Source: a virus
Virus record (IMG/VR): IMGVR_UViG_3300029787_000192
Location: 1-32,918 of that record
Direction: 5' to 3' (one strand)
DNA: 32,918 nt
The stretch's first letter is position 1. The number at the start of each line of letters is the position of its first letter. Position numbers and translations under genes: made by a program. This document shows positions 6,164-14,943 of this stretch, piece after piece. The notes below the pieces were generated by a model. It saw only the letters and a list, made by a program, of their open reading frames with translations, ran no database searches and was not told the origin of the DNA.

Positions 6164-6976
6164 TTACTGTTCCACCACCACATCTCCGTTAGGCAATTTA
6201 AAAATCTTTTTGCCCTCCGCTGTCACCCTTCCCGTGTCTACGGGAGTTTGAGTAGGCACGGCAAAGTCCGTGGGTGACGGTAGTCCTGCATCTTTGAATA
6301 TTTGATCTACGTTTATTGCTTGCGTGGTGACAACAGAAGCGCCTTGATCTGTTTGCACGACTTGAGATCGAGGCTGTTCCACGATGGCTTTCGCAATGAC
6401 GTATTCTGGTCTGATATTGCCAAACTCATCGCGCACCATGCTAGGGTTTTTTGCCGCTTCGAGAATGTAGTTGAGAGCAGAGGCCAAATCACCTTTGCCT
6501 TTGAAAAGCCCTCCACCTGTTGATTTCAATTTCTCTAATTCCAGTTTGAAAGACGCTTCAAGCCCCTTCTCTTGCAACGCGATATCAGTAGCTTTTTCTT
6601 GTTGCACCTCTTTTCGCGCGAGCAACATAAGTTCGCGCCGCAAAGCATTTGCCTCCTCTCTGTTTTTGCGGGCTTGTTGGTTGAAAAGATCAAACCCTGC
6701 GCTTAGACCGTAGCCTAAAGACGTAGGTCGCCCGCTTTGAGCGCCCATCATTAAACCTCGACCCAGACTGCTTGCTAAATCAAAAATATTCGGAGGCCGT
6801 CTTGCAGGAAAAAGCTGATTAAGTTCTGCAAGTCTTGTACTAATCTCGTCTGCACTGGCTGGCAATCGATCAATGCTCTTCAAACCTGAGACGTATTGTT
6901 GCAGCAGATTCCCCTCATCGGCCTCATCAGCCAACGTGGAGATTTGTTCTTTCAATTGATCTGTTGCTACTGCCAT
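6164..6976 (-). CDS. Putative internal/ejection-type virion protein (270 aa)
   Basis: This encodes a 270-residue protein. The N-terminal half is helical (LKEQISTLADEADEGNLLQ). The middle Gly/Ser block LASSLGRGLMMGAQSGRP then LGYGLSAGFDLF (about 66-100) is followed by a charged coiled-coil-like stretch (REEANALRRELMLLARKEV), and a beta-like C-terminus ends in FKLPNGDVVVEQ. Gly-rich blocks of the SLGRGL...SLGYGLSAGF kind recur, from memory, in proteins encoded next to the RESGA protein in many tailed phages. A weak AGG lies before the ATG. Its place between two putative ejection proteins supports a structural role. No enzymatic motif is visible. Confidence 0.65.
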   Translation of the reverse strand: MAVATDQLKEQISTLADEADEGNLLQQYVSGLKSIDRLPASADEISTRLAELNQLFPARRPPNIFDLASSLGRGLMMGAQSGRPTSLGYGLSAGFDLFNQQARKNREEANALRRELMLLARKEVQQEKATDIALQEKGLEASFKLELEKLKSTGGGLFKGKGDLASALNYILEAAKNPSMVRDEFGNIRPEYVIAKAIVEQPRSQVVQTDQGASVVTTQAINVDQIFKDAGLPSPTDFAVPTQTPVDTGRVTAEGKKIFKLPNGDVVVEQ

Positions 6977-6983
6977 AAAAAAC

Positions 6984-8639
6984 CTATCGACCGAGTTGGT
7001 TTGTAGGATTTACGAAATTACCGAAAGCGCCGAAAGCTTGTAGCCCCGTTCCAAAACCCTCTTGCATTGGAGAGGGCGGCATTCCGAAATTGGTTGTAAA
7101 CTGGGTTGTGCCAGAGGGCACCATGCCAGCGAACGGCAGTAGAGCTTGATATTGCGCTAAAGGCGCCATGCGCGCCTGATCCAAATCTCTACGTGTGGCG
7201 TCTAGCTCACGCTGACGCAGACCTTGTTGCATACTGCCAATACCCATAAGACTTGCAACGTCGGCTGTGCCCGCTCTTTGCGCTTGGCCTCCTAATCCAG
7301 CTAATGTGCTGCCATACCCAGACTGCGCGGCGCCGAGTGTGGCACCACCTGCGGCTTGCTCGCGCCCTATCTGACCAAATTGACTCGCGAGAGTCCCAGC
7401 AACGTCCATGCCTGTAGATCCTGCCGTGCCTCGAGCGGCCGCCTCTGATAGACCCAAGTTGCTGAGTCTAGACCCAAGATCCGTCCCTGCACCAAAGCGA
7501 GATTGTGCAGAGCGAGAAAGCTGATCAGTGAGCCCTGTCTGAGCGCCTAGCTGTTCTCGAGCTGTTCCACGCACTAAATCACCAAACCCTGTGCCCGCAG
7601 CAAAATCTTGTCCGCGCAAACTGGCCAGCCCTGTGGCCGCGGCTCTTTTAGCCTGGCGGTCTCGTTCATCTTCACTGATCGCCGTCTGTTGAGCTCTTCT
7701 GAATCCTTCTGAGCGTAATCCGCCGACCTGCTTTGCGAGACCTCGACCTAAAGCTTCAGCTCTTTCAGCCGCACTGAGACGCGCGCGCGAACCGAAAGCT
7801 GATTCCCCGCCTGTCGCAACATCTCTGGCAAATTGCGCCATGTCTTGCTTCGCTAACCCCTCAGTCGCGTCTTGAATCATCTGCTGGACCACCTGGTCCT
7901 CGAACGGATCTTGAAGTCTTTGCGTTGCGCCAATGATGTCGAAGTCGCCCGTCGTGTCTTCTAAAAGCTGTCGCGACTCACCAAGACCTCGTCGTAAACG
8001 AGCGGTCTCTGCAAGACCAATGTCCCGTGCACGCCCCAGGTCCATTCCAAACCGTTGTGTATCGCGCACACCGCGCCTTTCAAGATCACTTAAATCGCCA
8101 CGTAATCTTTCCTCTGCGGCAATCGCACGACCTCTGCCCTCTTGGATACCGCTCATGGCATCCTGTAAGGCGAGATCACGTTGATCGAGAGCAAACCTAG
8201 AGCCCTCCCGAATAGCCTCAAGTCCTTGACCTGAAGCGAGGGCTTGATCTGCAAGCCCCTGACGAATCGACCCAATACCTTCGCGGCCTAACGCCATCGC
8301 TTCATCAATAAAGGGCTGTTGAATACCTATGTTTTGTCGAGCAAGGTTAAAAGCACGGATTTGGTCAGGTGAAAATCCTGCCGTTTCCGTAGGAATAATG
8401 ATTGGACGCCCTTCCTCGTCGAAGAAGGTGCGCTCGGCTGCACGGAAGGCGCCGGGCAAAAAGCCGCCTTGTCCATCCAGACCAAACAAAAATTGCATGG
8501 TGATGGGGTCTAAACGACTCTCTGTCTTTACGACATCACTGACAAAAGGTTGAGCTGTGTCGTCCACCCCAGGGTCATCGACTTCACCCCCCTCTTGCAT
8601 TCGCCGCACTCGGGCAAGTTGTCCTGGAGTCATAATCAT
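6984..8639 (-). CDS. Ala/Gly/Arg-rich internal virion protein (551 aa)
   Basis: This 551-residue, strongly helical protein is dominated by Ala, Gly, Arg and Gln, with heptad-like stretches such as EAIREGSRFALDQRDLALQD. Around 265-310 it contains QDPFEDQVVQQMIQDATEG and later GESAFGSRARLSAAERAEALG. Segments of this kind (a P-x-E-x-x-V-V block followed by a GSRARL-type block) are frequent, from memory, in marine phage structural proteins. The C-terminus is Gly/Phe/Pro-rich. Near the N-terminus it has RRMQEGGEVDD, an example of a GG-x-V tag seen in several neighbours. The start is supported by AGAGGT eight bases upstream and overlaps the upstream gene by 4 bases. It is a likely internal core or tail-interior protein. 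Confidence 0.65.
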   Translation of the reverse strand: MIMTPGQLARVRRMQEGGEVDDPGVDDTAQPFVSDVVKTESRLDPITMQFLFGLDGQGGFLPGAFRAAERTFFDEEGRPIIIPTETAGFSPDQIRAFNLARQNIGIQQPFIDEAMALGREGIGSIRQGLADQALASGQGLEAIREGSRFALDQRDLALQDAMSGIQEGRGRAIAAEERLRGDLSDLERRGVRDTQRFGMDLGRARDIGLAETARLRRGLGESRQLLEDTTGDFDIIGATQRLQDPFEDQVVQQMIQDATEGLAKQDMAQFARDVATGGESAFGSRARLSAAERAEALGRGLAKQVGGLRSEGFRRAQQTAISEDERDRQAKRAAATGLASLRGQDFAAGTGFGDLVRGTAREQLGAQTGLTDQLSRSAQSRFGAGTDLGSRLSNLGLSEAAARGTAGSTGMDVAGTLASQFGQIGREQAAGGATLGAAQSGYGSTLAGLGGQAQRAGTADVASLMGIGSMQQGLRQRELDATRRDLDQARMAPLAQYQALLPFAGMVPSGTTQFTTNFGMPPSPMQEGFGTGLQAFGAFGNFVNPTNQLGR

Positions 8640-10324
8640 GCGGCCGACCTCTTTTCTTTTGGCTTGTCCGCATATTCAGCGAACAAACCCATCATGTCGT
8701 ACATTAAGTTTGTGCCTTTCTCTCGGCTTTCAGCACCGTTAGGTGTCAGCGTTACAATCCCACCGTCACTCTTCTGCATATCAAAAGCGCCAGCGCCACG
8801 CACAGCACGGCCGGTCATCACAAACTCGCCATCCGATAGCATCGCAGGTATGTCATCGCTGATTTCAGTCCCTGGCCCCGCGATCTTGCCATCCATCCGT
8901 TGGAACTCAGCCATATCGACGTTGCCACCGTCCTTAAACGCCATCACTGGCCCCCCATAACGCAGGGTTTCCACGCCGGGGATCGGTTGAGGTGTCTCTG
9001 TCTCTACCGCCCGCTCAGGCGTTGCTCGACCGCCACTCAGGGTTGGTATGGTGCCTCTCGGAAGCAAACCGAACTCCACTGGGTTTGGAGCGGGCTTACC
9101 CATACGACGGGCTATCTCTGCCTCGATGTTGTACCGACCCGTTGCTCCTTCTTGCGTTAAAGGTGTAAGTGGCACGCCCCTACGATTTTTTGCATCTTCG
9201 TAGGCAAGCTTTCCAAGAGCACCGGCTGCGCCTAGTGCGCCCAAGGTGCCCAACGTGCCAAGCCCGCCAGCACCACTGCTTGCTAGACCAGCGAGGTTCG
9301 CAAATCGACCCAAAAGACCGGGATTTTCTTCTTCTGTTGCCTCCGCTATTTCAGCGTCTGTAGCGCCCGACGCTCTTGCTTGATCGACCGCTTCTTTTGC
9401 TTGTGGGCTTGTCGCTGCTAATTGATCTAACAAACGACGAAAATAATCTTGACTTCCCTCCATTCCTGAAACACCCCCGTAGGTAGAGCCTTGACCGCCC
9501 AAAACACCACCAGCTAAAGGGTTTGAAAGAGCGCCACCTATGGTGCTTAGTGCTGACCCCGTGCCGCCAGCAAGTGCTCCTTGTGCAGCGGGCGATAAGC
9601 CTGGTATACCCAAACTACCAATACCCTTGAGCGCAGTAGTCAATCCACCACCAACGGTGCTCACTACTCCACTCAAACCCGGCACGGCAGATAGCGCACT
9701 CCCTGCCAAACTGCCGATACCACCAAGCGCCGCGCCCAAAGCAGTTCCAACTCCAGGGATAAAGACCGCGAGAGGCGCTACTTTTTTGACGACTTTTTTT
9801 ATACTTTTGAAAGCTTTTTTGAAGAAACCAAATTCTTCTAAGCCAGTAATGGGATTGAGACTGGCAATGCCCGCTCCGACAATATAAGCCTCTGGATCTA
9901 AATCAAGCTCTTTGAATTTTGCACCGACCGTGGCTTCGAACTGTGCGTCGTCAAAAGCTTCTGGTGGCATGACGACCTCGCCGACACGCAAATGAGCAAG
10001 ACGAGTGTCTCCCCCTCTTCCTTGTTCAGCCAACATCATGGCTTGTTCAGCCATCGGTGCCGCGCTTTGAGTGGCAATGTTTTCAGTCGTGTTTTCTAAA
10101 ATTTGACGCTCTAACGGATCATCCGTTGCGTCCCGCTCTGCCATCAAAGCGTTTATGGCTTGTTCTAAATCGTTGGTTGGAGGCGCGGCCTCTATCATCA
10201 TCGACGGAATTGAATCCACCTCTCCACCGCGCTGAAAATTAGACACAGGACCCATGACAGGAGGAAGGCCGCTTTCTCGTTCTTTCGCGGCCAAAATGTT
10301 CATTAACGCATCGTTCAATTCCAT
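8636..10324 (-). CDS. Virion protein with SDDIPAMLSDGEFVM module (562 aa)
   Basis: This 562-residue protein is probably structural. In order it has an N-terminal FQRGGEVDS tag (30-38), an LRVGEVVMPPEAFDD segment (about 111-125), a basic strip (KKAFKSIKKVVKKVAPLAV) running into a Gly/Ala hydrophobic region (FIPGVGTALGAALGGIGSLAG), and further Gly-rich repeats (GTLGTLGALGAAGALG). The C-terminal module has KDGGNVDMAEF followed by GPGTEISDDIPAMLSDGEFV and TGRAVRGAGAF. From memory, the IPAMLSDGEFV...AVRGAG block is widespread in marine phage virion proteins of unknown function. The amphipathic basic plus hydrophobic region could interact with membranes during DNA delivery (inference). It shares one base with the 103-aa gene upstream (TAATG). 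Confidence 0.68.
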   Translation of the reverse strand: MELNDALMNILAAKERESGLPPVMGPVSNFQRGGEVDSIPSMMIEAAPPTNDLEQAINALMAERDATDDPLERQILENTTENIATQSAAPMAEQAMMLAEQGRGGDTRLAHLRVGEVVMPPEAFDDAQFEATVGAKFKELDLDPEAYIVGAGIASLNPITGLEEFGFFKKAFKSIKKVVKKVAPLAVFIPGVGTALGAALGGIGSLAGSALSAVPGLSGVVSTVGGGLTTALKGIGSLGIPGLSPAAQGALAGGTGSALSTIGGALSNPLAGGVLGGQGSTYGGVSGMEGSQDYFRRLLDQLAATSPQAKEAVDQARASGATDAEIAEATEEENPGLLGRFANLAGLASSGAGGLGTLGTLGALGAAGALGKLAYEDAKNRRGVPLTPLTQEGATGRYNIEAEIARRMGKPAPNPVEFGLLPRGTIPTLSGGRATPERAVETETPQPIPGVETLRYGGPVMAFKDGGNVDMAEFQRMDGKIAGPGTEISDDIPAMLSDGEFVMTGRAVRGAGAFDMQKSDGGIVTLTPNGAESREKGTNLMYDMMGLFAEYADKPKEKRSAA

Positions 10325-10635
10325 TACGGTGTGCTCACTGTTACGGCCCCTACACCAGCGGTGATCGCCAGCCCAGTTGGGTAGGTCTGATGGCTATACA
10401 AATCGCGAAACTGCGTGCCATCGAAAGCCTGGTGAATTTCATTCGTAGTATTGAAGATTATTGAGCCTGTTGCAAATTGTAACTCACTGATTTCGGTAGC
10501 TGAAAAATGCGGAGAAACGGTGAAATCCACACGCCCAAGGTTTAACTCCAGCACGCGCACCAATCGGTTAAACGTACCAGCATCAACCATTTCACCTAAC
10601 GCAGAAGGCAGTCGTGTTTCTAGCAAGCGACTCAT
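10324..10635 (-). CDS. Small structural protein with fibre-like C-terminal motif (103 aa)
   Basis: This encodes a 103-residue protein. The middle reads SELQFATGSIIFNTTNEIHQ then AFDGTQFRDLYSHQTYP, resembling the short repeated G-x-I-x-F-x-(S/N)-T-x-(N/E)...(Y/F)DG.(Q/W)..L block found in phage tail-fibre and tail-knob proteins. The C-terminus is a beta-rich AITAGVGAVTVSTP. The start overlaps the stop of the 630-aa gene. There is no obvious Shine-Dalgarno, so expression is probably coupled. It may be a small tail-tip or fibre-attachment protein. I have no stronger evidence than the motif and position. Confidence 0.62.
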   Translation of the reverse strand: MSRLLETRLPSALGEMVDAGTFNRLVRVLELNLGRVDFTVSPHFSATEISELQFATGSIIFNTTNEIHQAFDGTQFRDLYSHQTYPTGLAITAGVGAVTVSTP

Positions 10636-12527
10636 TATCGTCTGCCGCTAGGCTGTAAATCCAAACGTGTAGATCCCAGTCGCCATTTGTAGCCAAGCTG
10701 ATTGTCAGTGGTCTCATCGTCATCACTTTCAAAACGCAAGACGACTTGACGTGCGCGACTGCGGACGTTACTCAACGTGCTACTTTCGGTAACTTGAGAC
10801 GTCGAGTCTGTCGTCAAGCTCGCATTCGGGAAGTCACGACGCTTGACAACAATATTCATTGCAGGGGTGTTGGTAGCTCCAGATAATTTAACAAATGCCA
10901 CGTCGGGTATAATTCTTTTGACAAAAGCAAAATTTTCGCCCTCAGAAATGTCCAAATCAGCCGATTCAATGAAGACACCCGTCATCGGATCTTGGTAGTC
11001 ATCGAACCCGATTTCATGATTGAATAAACATTGTGTGTTACTTGTGGTAACACCTGCGATTGGCTGATCTTCTATACCAGCATCTAGCCATGAATAACGT
11101 ACTAGATTACCAATCGACCAGTGGTTTTCCTCGTAGTTGTATATGACGTAACGGCTAATCTCCCCTGTACCATCAGTGATGCTGGGGTAGAAAAACCACA
11201 TCTCACTGAATTCGCTGTTCAAGCCCATGAAACATTTGAAGGCTTGACTCAAGTCTAAATCGTCGAAAACGTATTCCTGCACACTGCATGGCAGTTTCTG
11301 CACGGAGCCGCTGTAAAAATAGAATCCTGTTTTGCTGGCAAAATAGACACCGTTTGGTGCGTTGACTGCCCCTTTAGGGCTGATGAGACCCGATCCTTCA
11401 TTGATCAGGTTGACCGCAAAAATCAAAGGCGGGCCGATGAAATTCATGCTGTATAGGCTAGTGTCGGTCCAAATCAAAATCTCTTGCCGAGACTTGAGTC
11501 CGCCTACAATGAACGATCCAGCGGAGAGCCTCACGTCACCCGCACTGTTTGTCGCTAACGGCTCAAATACCAAATCTTGTTCTGAGGAGCTGAAAGCCAC
11601 AAGCATCGGATCGACAACGCCTGTGCGAGAGCTGCCCGATATGGGGTCCGCGCCGAGTACAATGAGGTGACGATCTGTTTCAGAGGTCAAAACTTGCAAA
11701 CCTACTGTAGGCACTAGATTTGCGCCCGTGACTTCTGACAACTCGACCGCCCGAGTGCTAGTTCCATTATTCTCAACCCAACGGTAAATGCCGCCGCCAC
11801 GCACGTTGATGATCAGATTTTCACCAAAATTATCGTGAGTCCAGGTTCGCAATTGATTTAGCGCAGACACAGCACTAGCAGAACCCCATGTACCTGCGCC
11901 CCAAGTACCTACACCCCAGCCTGTGCCTTGGAGATAGGTGTCAAGTCCCACGTTGATTTGGTATACCCCATCAACGCCTGAGCCACCGTTGCCGGTATCA
12001 CTACTGTTAGCTGTGACCGTAGCGCCTAATGTATCTTTTGCTGTAATTTCATACGTGTCAGTGCCAGTGACCAGAGAGATTTGATACTCTTGATTGAGCA
12101 CGTCAGCCGTAATAAGCCCGCCCAAAGTCACCGCACCCGAGATTGTCACAAAGTCATTGTTTACCGCACCGTGCGATGAGTCCGTGACCGTTAGGGTTGA
12201 TGAGCCGTTGGTTGCTGCAAAGGTGATAGAATTGGTCGAAGTTTTGCGTATGGGTGTAACATCATAATAGTTATCACCCTCAGCCACATAGTATTTGAAA
12301 GTTGTACCGATACCGATGTAGCGCGTCGCACCCAAAGAAATCCAAGAATGTAACGCGCGGCCAATACCAAGAAACGTGTTAGTGCCACGCTTAAACCAAC
12401 CGCCGACCTTTTCGGCTCGCCCCTTTCGAAAACGAATCAGGTTGCCATCAACCCAGCCCCCGCTGTTGGCGTAATCCGTTTCTTCTTTATTGATTCCAGC
12501 CCGGAACTCGACTTTCGTAAGCGGCAT
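10635..12527 (-). CDS. Beta-rich tail hub / packaged-DNA-stabilisation-like protein (630 aa)
   Basis: This is a 630-residue, almost wholly beta-type protein. The N-terminus GGWVDGNLIRFRKGRAEKVGGW is, from memory, the hallmark of a structural family very common in marine short-tailed phages and sometimes annotated as tail protein or packaged-DNA stabilisation. Repeating aromatic strands (GWGVGTWGAGTWG, GGGIYRWVENNG, TDTSLYSMNF, VYFASKTGFYFYSG, YNYEENHWSIGN) suggest a beta-propeller as in P22 gp10-type hubs, but I cannot test the fold. Residues 115-185 look like an inserted beta domain (SSTLTVTDSSHG...TGTDTYEITA). It lies downstream of the neck genes and upstream of ejection-type proteins, where a tail plug or hub is expected. 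Confidence 0.68.
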   Translation of the reverse strand: MPLTKVEFRAGINKEETDYANSGGWVDGNLIRFRKGRAEKVGGWFKRGTNTFLGIGRALHSWISLGATRYIGIGTTFKYYVAEGDNYYDVTPIRKTSTNSITFAATNGSSTLTVTDSSHGAVNNDFVTISGAVTLGGLITADVLNQEYQISLVTGTDTYEITAKDTLGATVTANSSDTGNGGSGVDGVYQINVGLDTYLQGTGWGVGTWGAGTWGSASAVSALNQLRTWTHDNFGENLIINVRGGGIYRWVENNGTSTRAVELSEVTGANLVPTVGLQVLTSETDRHLIVLGADPISGSSRTGVVDPMLVAFSSSEQDLVFEPLATNSAGDVRLSAGSFIVGGLKSRQEILIWTDTSLYSMNFIGPPLIFAVNLINEGSGLISPKGAVNAPNGVYFASKTGFYFYSGSVQKLPCSVQEYVFDDLDLSQAFKCFMGLNSEFSEMWFFYPSITDGTGEISRYVIYNYEENHWSIGNLVRYSWLDAGIEDQPIAGVTTSNTQCLFNHEIGFDDYQDPMTGVFIESADLDISEGENFAFVKRIIPDVAFVKLSGATNTPAMNIVVKRRDFPNASLTTDSTSQVTESSTLSNVRSRARQVVLRFESDDDETTDNQLGYKWRLGSTRLDLQPSGRR

Positions 12528-12533
12528 AGCGCA

Positions 12534-12962
12534 TCAAGCCAGTCTGATGATTGCGCCCGTCGCGGTAGGACTCGGAAAGACCACAGTAAAATCACCCGCC
12601 GTGCTCGTCTTATCGCCACCAAAATCAATGATCGCACACGCTTTGTCTGACTGCGTGTCGTTGTAAATCATACAGCCCCTCGCCGTCACGGTGGCAGTGC
12701 CAAACGTGAGATCAGAGAAATCGCATACAGCGGTTGTTCCCGTAGTCGTGGGCGTCACAGAAGTGAGCGTGTTTCCGCCAGACGTGTAATTGGTGCCACT
12801 CACTTGGCCCGTTGTCGTAAAAGCAGTTGTTGACGCTCCTAAAGTCGCACTCGATGTATACAAAGCCAACTTAAATGAGTTGCCGCTCGTAGCTGTAAAA
12901 TTATGTGTGCCGACCAAGAGCTCTTGCTTGAAGCTGGTTGGTATTGCCGAGGTTATAGCCAT
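12534..12962 (-). CDS. Small beta-rich structural protein (142 aa)
   Basis: This encodes a 142-residue Thr/Ser/Gly-rich protein starting MAITSAIPTSFKQELLVG. I chose the ATG at 12962 because AAGGAG lies seven to eight bases upstream. A start 36 bases earlier would lack this and overlap the previous gene. It consists of short alternating strands (SFKLALYTSSATL, TTAVCDFSDLTFG, KACAIIDFGGDK) with no signal peptide or catalytic motif. From memory this FKLALY...DF...G pattern is a frequent virion-associated family in tailed marine phages, possibly a tail or decoration component. It sits between the hub-like protein and the neck cluster. Confidence 0.72.
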   Translation of the reverse strand: MAITSAIPTSFKQELLVGTHNFTATSGNSFKLALYTSSATLGASTTAFTTTGQVSGTNYTSGGNTLTSVTPTTTGTTAVCDFSDLTFGTATVTARGCMIYNDTQSDKACAIIDFGGDKTSTAGDFTVVFPSPTATGAIIRLA

Positions 12963-12963
12963 G

Positions 12964-13254
12964 TCAAAGCTCCTTGATGATTTTCGCCATGTCCTCATGC
13001 CCTTGAGCAGTGAGTTTACCTCGAATCGTCACGCGATCAGAGGCGATGGCATTCTTCATGCCTAACAAGATTAACGTATAAACCTGATCGCGGAAAGCCT
13101 CTGCTTGCAAGCGAATATGGGGGTCAGCCTCTTCACTAATCCCAACGATCTTATTGGTGGTTTGCGCTGCCCAAAACTCTACGTCATGACCTTTGTTGTG
13201 TGTCGTAGACACCATGACCTGGCCGAGTTGAAAGCCAATTTGATCGTTAATCAT
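12964..13254 (-). CDS. Small unknown protein in the neck cluster (96 aa)
   Basis: This encodes a 96-residue protein with an N-terminal strand region (QIGFQLGQVMVSTTHNKGHDVEFWA) followed by helices (IRLQAEAFRDQVYTLILLGMKNAI) and a charged C-terminus (GHEDMAKIIKEL). It overlaps the upstream Rossmann-like gene by 4 bases, and its stop codon is separated by one base from the next start, so it is tightly coupled. There is no catalytic motif or clear membrane segment. I do not recognise a function. Its position suggests a small structural or assembly protein. Confidence 0.7.
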   Translation of the reverse strand: MINDQIGFQLGQVMVSTTHNKGHDVEFWAAQTTNKIVGISEEADPHIRLQAEAFRDQVYTLILLGMKNAIASDRVTIRGKLTAQGHEDMAKIIKEL

Positions 13255-13973
13255 CCCTTGTAAGGCTCCGGGCTGGTGAGCGGCTCTACCGTCTCGATGT
13301 TGTGTTTTTGAATCATGCTGGCAAGCTCTGATCGGTCACAAACGACCCACTCACCCTCAGGGTTGGGCATGGCGATCTTGGGGTTGGGTAGCCGATGATA
13401 CCCATACAAACGCTCCTTAATATCGACGTTTTGATCCAACAATGAGGACCGGGGACTGACACCAACGGTGATACCCATCGCGATCAGTTTGCAGATCCAG
13501 AACTCCACGCACGCGCGCCCTGCTTCTGCAAAGTGCAAATTTTTGCGGTACGAAAAATCCATGCCAAATAAGTCAACGTGGCCGACCTCATGGTATGCGG
13601 CGAACGCCAGCGAATAGGCCACAGTCGTGTTGAGATAGGCACACCGCTGGTCTATTACGACTTGTTCTAACGGATATTCGACTAAGGAGGGCACTCGCTC
13701 ATCTAGCTCACATGTATAGATGGGCTTATCAAAAGTGGGTAACAATCGCCGCATGACGTCGGTTTGATTACCCGCATCATCCGTGTCCAAAAAACGGCTT
13801 GCGGGGTCGAGCATAAACACTCTGTCGCACTCAAACACCGACAAAGCTGAGTTGATCGTCCAGACCTCATCCCAAGTTTTGCTGTTTTCAACGCCGATAA
13901 CGTAGTCAATCTGAGATGCTCCCAGACCGATGATTGCGACTTTTTTACCTTTAAGCTCTGGCAGTTTCTCCAT
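13251..13973 (-). CDS. Rossmann-like/GT42- or DUF115-like protein (240 aa)
   Basis: This 240-residue protein does not look structural. It opens with a nucleotide-binding-type strand-loop-helix (GKKVAIIGLGASQIDYVIG, 9-27), then WTINSALSVFECDRVFMLDP, and later HVDLFGMDFSYRKN and FAEAGRACVEFWICKLIAMG, ending in SPRSSLLDQNVDIKERLYGY. The (G)xDFxY...H.AE.GR.C.EFW...(A/I)..G...........SSLLD order is, from memory, that of a phage and bacterial family related to DUF115/GT42-type glycosyltransferases. A sugar- or nucleotide-processing role is plausible but unproven. It is set between neck genes with a 4-base overlap downstream and a TAATG junction upstream, so it is expressed with virion proteins. The start has AGGTG upstream. 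Confidence 0.72.
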   Translation of the reverse strand: MEKLPELKGKKVAIIGLGASQIDYVIGVENSKTWDEVWTINSALSVFECDRVFMLDPASRFLDTDDAGNQTDVMRRLLPTFDKPIYTCELDERVPSLVEYPLEQVVIDQRCAYLNTTVAYSLAFAAYHEVGHVDLFGMDFSYRKNLHFAEAGRACVEFWICKLIAMGITVGVSPRSSLLDQNVDIKERLYGYHRLPNPKIAMPNPEGEWVVCDRSELASMIQKHNIETVEPLTSPEPYKG

Positions 13974-14623
13974 TAAGACACACCTGTACGCAATAGATCG
14001 TATCTGAACTCGTCGCGTGTATTACGACCCTCGCTCAGATTCTTCATTCTTCCCACGGCCTCTTTGAACCGTGCCTCGAAGTTGGCTATCACGTCAGGTG
14101 TCTCTTTGAGAAATACAGCGCCCTCCACCAATGTGCCGTAAAACAACGCATCAGGGTGGTCTGTAGATAGGATTGTTGTCCCTGTTGTTGCGCCCGCGGT
14201 AAGCGATGCTGGCTTGTGCAAATAATGCACCTCAACGGTAAAGTTGGCGTTGGGCACAGGTGACAACTCAAAAGCAGAATCATCAAACAAGCTGTAATAC
14301 TTTGGCGTCCCAGTAGTCGTCGATGTTGGACTGAACTCCTTCAAAAACGACGGGTGCTTGAAGTCCAAATAGATGTATTTGTTACTGCTGTTGATAATCG
14401 CCAGCGAAAACGGTGCAAAAAAATCAGACGGTGTCGCCAGGAACCTATTGCCTGACGACGCCGTGCCTTGCACATTTTTGCGCTGCTCAGGGAGTTGCAC
14501 CATCTTGAAAATCCTGCTCTCCGCCTCTTGAATAAAGGTATCGAGCTGGTTTGTAAACGTGGTCTCAGAGACTTGCAGGTAGTCCTGCACGGCCGTTTTC
14601 AATGTTGCTAAGGTAAAACTCAT
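13973..14623 (-). CDS. Putative head-tail adaptor / neck protein (216 aa)
   Basis: This encodes a 216-residue protein. The N-terminal helical part (LATLKTAVQDYLQVSETTFTNQLDTFIQEAE) is followed by RIFKMVQLPEQRKN, a beta section (FLATPSDFFAPFSLAI...YIYLDFKHPSFL), the FELSPVPNANFTVEVHYLHKP strand pair, and a C-terminal helix (FEARFKEAVGRMKN). This helix-beta-helix order with an L.PVP....EV.Y...P block is typical, from memory, of connector or tail-tubular-A-like adaptors in short-tailed phages. GGAGGT precedes the ATG by about seven bases. The neighbour at 14943-15638 shares the same general architecture, so the two may be paralogous ring components. Confidence 0.72.
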   Translation of the reverse strand: MSFTLATLKTAVQDYLQVSETTFTNQLDTFIQEAESRIFKMVQLPEQRKNVQGTASSGNRFLATPSDFFAPFSLAIINSSNKYIYLDFKHPSFLKEFSPTSTTTGTPKYYSLFDDSAFELSPVPNANFTVEVHYLHKPASLTAGATTGTTILSTDHPDALFYGTLVEGAVFLKETPDVIANFEARFKEAVGRMKNLSEGRNTRDEFRYDLLRTGVS

Positions 14624-14943
14624 GACGTGGTAACCTCCACACTGCCGACACTAGCAGTGATGGCAAAAGTTTGCAAAACTGTGCCTAATTTACCACTTCC
14701 TGTATTTGTGTACACAGTAAACACTGTGCTGTCATTTCCATCTGCCGCTTGATCGGGCCGGGTTACTTGCAAAGCTTGGGGATCAATCGGCGTCGGCTTG
14801 GGCATGAGCTGAGGGTGTTTTGGGGAATACTGATCTGGTCCGACTAGCAGTCCGTCCCACGTTTTTTTCATGTCTTTGAGGCGATAGCGAAACCCCGTGA
14901 TGTCACAGATCCCATACGCATTTTTGTTCGAAGCGTAAGCCAT
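14620..14943 (-). CDS. Small neck-cluster protein with ICDITGFRYRLKDM motif (107 aa)
   Basis: This encodes a 107-residue protein. The N-terminus YGICDITGFRYRLKDMKKTWDG and GPDQYSPKHPQLMP form a block I recognise from other marine phage genomes, always without a known function. The C-terminal half is beta-rich and Thr/Ser/Gly-rich (STVFTVYTNTGSGKLG then AITASVGSVEVTTS), resembling the C-terminus of the 103-aa protein at 10324-10635 (AITAGVGAVTVSTP). It overlaps the downstream gene by 4 bases and the upstream stop by one, with no Shine-Dalgarno of its own, so translation is probably coupled. It is a likely minor structural protein of the neck. Confidence 0.7.
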   Translation of the reverse strand: MAYASNKNAYGICDITGFRYRLKDMKKTWDGLLVGPDQYSPKHPQLMPKPTPIDPQALQVTRPDQAADGNDSTVFTVYTNTGSGKLGTVLQTFAITASVGSVEVTTS

